This document shows, piece by piece, positions 57,975 to 64,000 of a stretch of 64,000 nucleotides of DNA. The DNA is taken from NCBI GenBank assembly GCA_011033025.1, contig WFMF01000004.1:1426001-1490000 (forward strand), written 5' to 3'. How positions within the stretch are numbered: the stretch's first letter is position 1; each line of letters begins with the position of its first letter. The DNA is from Beroe forskalii (lineage: Eukaryota > Ctenophora > Nuda > Beroida > Beroidae). Below the pieces are notes generated by a model, which was given only the letters and a program-made list of their open reading frames with translations, had not been told where the DNA came from and did no database searches. A program made the translations under genes and the position numbers.

Positions 57975-60127
57975 GTGAGTGTTTGCTCGAGTTTGTGTCT
58001 TGAAGACAATCAGAAGCAAAAGTGCAGTTTGTCAAAATATCGCCGAGTCGGCCATTTGAGCATTTGGCAAAGTGCGCTTTTGCCCCATCGGAGTTCGGTG
58101 GAGAAACTTTTGTTTGATTAATTGCAGATCAACGTCCGATGCATCCATTGCATTGTCAATCAGAGTCATTGAATCCAATAATTGTTTCGGTGTACCAATG
58201 GCCCCTGGTTGATCCCTACCTGACACTGCAGCTGCTGGGGTGCCAGGGACAAGGTAGGGCCAAGTGAGGTTGTTCTCACGGCTAATAAGCTTACTAAACA
58301 AAACTCCTGTTCTAAAAACTCTTACTAAGCGTGACCAACTACGACAGTACTTTTAAAACCACCAACTGCTTAAACTATAGTTATGGAAATACAAGCTGTA
58401 TGTACACACACACATTCGACCTCCGCCTCACGGAAAACCTGGGAGTAAAACACGTTGAGGCGAGGATCTTGTCGTTTTCATGTGATGTCAATATATGTGT
58501 ACAACCTATATCATTTGACGCGAGTGTACTTTTCTAATTAAAGATCAGGAGGAGAGATATATATATATATATATTCGTGTCGAAGTACTACTAGGTACTG
58601 CGCAGGACATATATCTTGTGTGCTGATTAAAATCTCTTCTGTTTATGGGAGGAAACACTGTTGCTGAGCGGCGTGACAGGATATTTAATGATGATTGCTT
58701 GTCGAGAAAGCAGAGTTTTTGCGGTATATTTTCATCGTGGTGCGTTGTTTAACTTTGTATTTTTGCCATGAGCTCATCTTGGGGAGATTTCTTATCTATT
58801 GTATAGATTTAAGTTTGAAGGTTTCCCTGTATAACTCTCAGCCGAACATTATATCGCAACAAGGATCTTATAAATTTGTCATTCTTCCACCCTAAATCCC
58901 AGCATAATCCCAGTAGATAACCTGCTGGGCTGCTGGATTGCCCTCTTTAGGTTCCTTTAAGTCTAACCCAGCACACACTTTGTTCAGGAAGAAAATGACG
59001 TGTCTGCTGACAGATGAGAGGATGTGAGGGAAGGCATGTCATAGCAACTCACTGCAAGCCACCTTGGTGAGCCCAGCGGCTGCAGCTCCCCAGCTCGTAT
59101 CCAGATCACTCTCTGCAGCTCATCCACTGTATCATGACCAGTCAACAGGTATAGTAAAGGTGATGTCAGGGTTTTAGAGGCAGACTGTGAAAATCAGGGG
59201 TTTTGTTTGGTTCCCATGACAATATTACGTCTTCTCCCGCTGCACCTATAATTTCACCTGCGCATATCATTGTGTATATTTGTACCAAGTTGTATTCACC
59301 ACAACTCCACTCATGCTGGCCCGGGGGAGAACAGGGCGATCAAATTACTTTAAGTCTTGAGTTACATAATCCATTTAGAGACCAAAAGTGATCGGCATTG
59401 ACAACAGTAGTAATGTTTTCTGGTTCTCTTGTGCTTGTATCTCCCTCCCAGTTGTTTCAATATCTCCTAATGCACTCAGCGCAGCACTATAGCAAGTCCT
59501 TTGATACATGGAGTATGGTAGTGGGGGTGAAATTAAACATGCCCCTTCTTTCTTCGATTCATTACTGCTAAGTTATAGGAGTGCCTTCATGTATTACGAA
59601 ATAATGTGGATCATTTATATACCATCAATCACATTTTGTAGTTACCTTGGTAACGAAAACATTATTATTGCTGTTTCATGGGCTGCGGGCATTTCATAAA
59701 TAAGCAGATATTTAACATCAAAGCCAGATGCTTGTAATAGTCCACTCAAAATCACAACAAAATTGCATATTTTATTCAAGTATTTTCAAAATTTCTACCA
59801 CTAATTGTTCTTATTTTGATTCAGCTTGCTTTTGAAGACATTTATGAACCTTGCTCAATGATAAACTTTGATTTTTAGTAGTAGGGTATTTCTTATCAAT
59901 CAGAAAACAGACTCTGAGCAGTGCATGAAGAAAAGATATATCAGCTGCTGTAGTTGACTTCTTGCTACTGTTGAACCATGGTAAGTTGATGAAAAATGGG
60001 GAAATTCCATTTTCCAAGATTGCACTTCTGAATTGATGCATCATATTTTGAATTTCGTTGTTTTTTTTCATTTTTCGAGTTAGCTGCTACAACAATTCAA
60101 GAAATCTTGAAAGTTAGATTTCATATT
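57975..60127. other. Intron or intergenic, no supported gene
   Basis: AT-rich with a (TA)n tract at 58556-58573. A minus-strand frame at 58032-58301 has plausible amino-acid composition but no matched exon borders. No RNA gene was recognised. Confidence 0.4.
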
Positions 60128-60767
60128 ATGACCCTGGAAATTGCTCCTCAGCCACCTAAAAAGACCAAGGAGAAGTCGGTGGCCAAAACAAGGAAAGCCA
60201 GCAAAAGTCCAACGAAAGGTAGACCGAAAAGTAGGTTTCCTCTTGACTTTTGGGTTAAAAAAATTCCTATTATATTTCGTGTTAGTTTCATCTCTGGATG
60301 AGACTTAATTACCAATTGAAATTGAAGATATCTGGCGAGTGCCTAATTTAAAGAGCGTTACATTTTATGAGATTACACGTCAGGTAACAACAGTCACAAA
60401 GCAGGTAGAAAAAAGAGTCCTGGAAAGAAGAAAAAGTCAGCCCGAACACCAACAAGGTAATAAAATATTACTCTGGTAATATCTGAATGCCATGCATTGT
60501 CTGTGTCAGCATGATATTATGCAATGCTGAGTGTTTGATTCATCTGATGATTACTTAAAACCCTTAAATGGCCTCCCCAAGCCTCACATTTTCTCACGCA
60601 GGGCTCCAGTGATAGACCCATTCAGCAACGCAGCACGGGAAAACGCCCTGTACATCAGCCACAACGCCGAGATGTTCCTGACGTTCAGAGGCTTCCCCTA
60701 CTCAGGAACCAAGTGCAAGGGAGGGGGCAAGAAGGGCGGCAAGGGCAAGAAGAAGAAGAGGAAGTGA
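60128..60767 (+). CDS. Small lysine-rich protein, SMKR1-like
   Basis: Three exons: 60128-60230 (donor GTAGGT), 60405-60456 (acceptor AAAGCAG, donor GTAATA) and 60602-60767 (acceptor CACGCAG, stop TGA). Phases match throughout and give 106 residues. The N- and C-termini are Lys/Gly-rich (about 1-50 and 90-106). The core at about 57-85, DPFSNAARENALYISHNAEM then FLTFRGFPY, corresponds to the LYYIAHN..LRGF core of vertebrate SMKR1. SMKR1 is small, conserved and of unsettled function, possibly linked to ciliated cells. The start ATG could lie further upstream if another exon exists. Confidence 0.7.
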
Positions 60768-62240
60768 GGGGAACACGTAAAGTTGTAGGTAACTTGCCCT
60801 TAATTTCAGAGAACTGAACGCAATCTTTACTAGCGGTTCATAAGTTATTCAGGTTATTTAAATTTTGAATTATGCGAGTTATGAGGCTTCAGAGAAGAGC
60901 AAAAAGCAACTTTGATCAATCCGTTAAAACTGGCAAACATAATATTAATACATGAAAATACATGACAATTCCTAAGAATTCCAGAAAGATGCCGTTAAGT
61001 GTAAACCCATAAATATTCGATATTAGGATATTGTTGAGGGTAACGATAGCAATTAACATAATACTGATAAAGTCCAATTTGGAAAAACATATTTGTGCTA
61101 TTGGCAACATTGACGCTGGTATGTTTACAGCAAACAACAAAATTGGCTGTTAACTTAAACACAGTTAAAATCAAACATTCAAACCCTATGCAGCTTATCG
61201 TTTTCTTGAATAGCATAAGAATAGTCCAGTAAAATGTTCAATTGTTGTTTGATTAAGAAGTTAAGAGAGAACATAAAATCACCATCATAAGTTCATTACC
61301 ATATATCATAATATTAACTAATAACTTAAATAAATTGTTAGTATAGCCTATAGATAATATAGTTATGTTTCAATTAGAAAATAGTTATATTGAGCGTGGG
61401 AATGGTTGTTGTGAAAAGATTTGGCAGTTTATTTCAATGTTTTAGCCGTGTAAACTTTACTAAGTATTTATTTGTGGGTATGACTCTGATAAAACTGTAT
61501 TTTATGACAATGATATTGACTAAATATGTGTTAGTTTCTATGGTATCAAAGAATACACTGATGCATCACAAAAATGTCGCGAGGTCTGAGGACCCTTCTG
61601 ACATTTCCAAGCACCCACCATTTTGTACGTACGTGATACTGATTTGACAGAATAACACGTACAATGTACATACATGGTGCCGTGCGACTCGGAAATTACA
61701 GAATTATTCTCACTCCCTGAAGTTGTGACACCTGTGTCATGGTATTTTTATATGACTGTGTACCTACTTCTAGTTTCTACGAAAGAGCTTAATGGAAAAC
61801 AGTATGATGTGTGGCCTACAAGAAACAATGGCAATAAATAGCATAACATGACAAATAGCAAAACAAATCAGGGGAAAATAAACAGTTATACCAATTCACA
61901 GAACCTATTCACTTCCAGTACACTATAGTACAGTGGCAGAGATCTCGCGAAGTCTGGTAAAAGGAGCATATCTCAGCTGCTATAAGTTCAGTATTGCGCG
62001 TGCGCCAGTTCATGCACGTCATCACGTGCAAATGTCATGCCGCGCGACACTTGAGAGATCTCGTTACATACAGAAACACTACAAACGTAACAGCTAGGAA
62101 CATAACACAGGTCATAACAAATCTATATAATTAAGTGGCACTAAGCTCTCAGTCTGTATCCATCAACGCCCCTTGAATCTTCTTCCTTCCTAATATCCCT
62201 AGATCCTATCTATCGAAGAGAGGTATGATCCCATGTTTCC
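60768..62240. other. Intergenic, no gene seen
   Basis: AT-rich region between the SMKR1-like gene and the minus-strand gene to the right. Probably contains both 3' UTRs. No exon, tRNA or repeat array was recognised. Confidence 0.5.
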
Positions 62241-63950
62241 CTACTCGGCCATGGGAGAGTGTAAGGGGGTGGCTACGGGGGTTTCCCCCTTCTGATGCTC
62301 GGGCTGAGGGGTCCGCTCACGCTCCAATTCAATGTCCTGAAAATGAAATCTTCTGAATATCTGGGCTGTTTAACGGTTGATATCATGAGGATGTTTTTTC
62401 TCCATGTGCTGTATGTTTTACATACTCCAAATTTGATCCCCCCACTTACAAAATCACACCCTCCCCATACACAAAATCACACCCTTCCCCACTCCCCTGC
62501 TTACCCGATTGAGAGGAGCTATTGGCGAGGGTGTGGCGTCCATGAGCCCCACTTCCGACAACTCACAATCCACCAGATCGGTCACGTCCTTAGCATCAGC
62601 TATTCTTTGAAGGAAGGCTTCCATCTGACGGGGTGGCATGATTACTGAAGATTCTTGGAATATCCAAGGCAGTTTCTTGGTATGTTCGGAGATTATAAAT
62701 AGTCACATCATAATACTCCCAGAGAGCAAGATGAATTATATTCTGAGCACAGCTCAGTATGCCATATTAAATGCCAACTCTCTTCAGTATACCTGGTGAA
62801 GGGGTATATTGTTGTGAAGGGTAACGAGTGGCTCGACTGCTTCTCTTCCTTCTGCCTCTGTGAATATAGCTGCTGCGTACCTCAGTGCTGAATGGGTTTA
62901 TGTGATAGGAAATGGCTAATCAGCAGTCTCAGTAAAATTTCATGAGGAAAATCACGCTCTACCACACGGCAAGAAGTGTTGTGATTAAATCGTCCAAATC
63001 CACCAATCCACCATGGAGAAGTCATATTATGACATTTGATGGCATTTTTTCTGTGATTGATCGACTGTGAATGGCATGAATATAAGCACCTTGCAAACGG
63101 CGCCGATCAACGTTGATCAGCGCCGATCCACCGCCGATTAGCGAATAATAAGTCAAAATATTTCCAATGTAAACGTGACTAAATGCACTGCAATACCTAC
63201 CTGCGGGAGAGAAGCGTCTGTCCGAAGGGAACTGGTTTAGCCACTCTCTGAAAGCAGCGTCTTCAGGGGAAACTGGCTGGGTCTTCAGCAGTGCTGTCCA
63301 GTTCGAATCCACTAACTCACCCTGGCAATTACAGCATTAGTTGTGAGTCATCACCACACGATACTGACACAAGGGCACATGGGAACATCCAATTCTCAGC
63401 AAGCTTTTTAACTCATTCCATCGCTTATCAACCCGGCGGAACCATTAATGATCAAAGAGACCGAATATCAACGATAAAGACATGGACTGATCAGGGTACA
63501 GCAATTCTGTACTGTGGTTAGTAGATAAAAATAGCTTATCAATTGTATATTCGGAATGTCCAAACCTCCTCCAAGGGTCTAACGATCTGCTCGACCAGCT
63601 CAGCCTTTGTAAGGTACTTCACGGAATCGAGGGAGTTGACTTCGTGTATGGTAGGCATGCTCTCGTCGCCGAGCCGTGGCTCAAATCCCTGCAATAAGGG
63701 ACAGTTACGTTTAGAGCGCCAGATATATTCAGTAGCTTACAATCTAATCCAGCTTAAAAACTTATTCATTGCAGTTCTCAATTCGAATTCTGTCAAGGAT
63801 GTGATCCACGTCTCCTAAATCTAAGTGTCAACAGCTTATAAAAGTTTACAGTGTAAATTACCTCAGCAAATTCAGGCAGGCCCTCTGTTTCGCTGTCCTC
63901 CGCTGGTGTTACTGCTCCAGAAGATATCTCACCACAGTCAGCCAGGATCT
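62241..63950 (-). CDS. Unrecognised protein, last five exons (partial)
   Basis: Minus-strand exons in transcript order: 63950-63862, 63688-63566, 63321-63201, 62644-62505, 62336-62241. All borders are GT-AG and all phases agree, ending in TAG at 62241. About 189 residues of the C-terminus are visible, from ILADCGEISSGAVTPAEDSE to ATPLHSPMAE. The protein is acidic and soluble-looking, with helical stretches (LTKAELVEQIVRPLEE, MEAFLQRIADAKDVTDLVD) and a Pro/Thr-rich tail. No domain was recognised and the 5' part lies beyond the window. The regular splicing makes the gene model strong even though function is unknown. Confidence 0.8.
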
Positions 63951-64000
63951 CTGGAAATATGCCAGCTTATTGATATTTGGCTATCGCTAATCAATATCTA

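Noticed and set aside
58032..58301. Minus-strand 89-codon frame as an exon
   Set aside because: Composition is plausible, but no acceptor-donor pair with matching neighbours was found.
63290..63300. GTTCGAATCC resembling a tRNA B box
   Set aside because: It lies inside a phase-consistent coding exon of the minus-strand gene, and no cloverleaf can be formed around it.

Overview
The window is eukaryotic and almost certainly from an invertebrate animal. It has short spliced exons with GT-AG borders, a tetraspanin gene, a probable SMKR1-like small lysine-rich protein gene, a secreted cysteine-rich protein gene, and a dense layering of animal-type mobile elements. A marine early-branching animal such as a sponge would fit the compact introns and the elements, but nothing seen here proves the taxon. 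Only about 9 kb at the right end looks like ordinary gene space. The left 55 kb is repeat-dominated.

Layout. 1-4.2 kb: two diverged direct copies of a block built from a 21-bp minisatellite, a hairpin cluster and AT-rich sequence, one copy carrying a MITE. 4.4-7.5 kb: nested palindromic elements whose arms are themselves tandem arrays. 7.58-9.14 kb and 10.23-13.63 kb: two foldback elements, the second filled with a G-run minisatellite that hosts a MITE. 15.4-16.6 and 35.8-37.2 kb: a degenerate AT-rich array split by a large LTR retrotransposon.

16,633-35,800: a complete but broken Ty3/gypsy-type LTR retrotransposon of 19.2 kb. It has two 585-bp LTRs, a CTAT target duplication, gag, protease, RT-RNase H, integrase with a GPY/F tail, an envelope-like fusion gene, and an extra ORF after env. 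Three later insertions sit inside it: a composite foldback in pol (18,663-21,941), a minus-strand non-LTR fragment (26,650-29,507), and an unidentified segment in env (about 31,110-32,984). Several frameshifts and a 397-bp tandem duplication also break pol.

37.4-40.7 kb: inverted ~190-bp repeats enclosing a decayed DIRS-like RT/RNase H relic. 40.7-42.5 kb: the 3' end of another LTR element on the minus strand (LTR, polypurine tract, pol C-terminus). 43.2-46.7 and 49.5-51.7 kb: GTGACGTGAC-type satellite. The second array belongs to a tandem segmental duplication of about 5 kb, which also duplicates a signal-peptide exon and GGATCC-centred palindromic intron repeats.

Right end. A secreted single-domain protein gene (exon 1 duplicated, exon 2 at 55.3 kb), a minus-strand tetraspanin (56.4-57.1 kb), a possible divergent first exon (57.9 kb), a three-exon SMKR1-like gene (60.1-60.8 kb), and the last five exons of an unrecognised minus-strand gene (62.2-63.95 kb). 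The recurring theme of the repeat part is long inverted repeats whose arms or interior carry tandem arrays. Calls rest on reading the sequence and on family knowledge; no database search was run.
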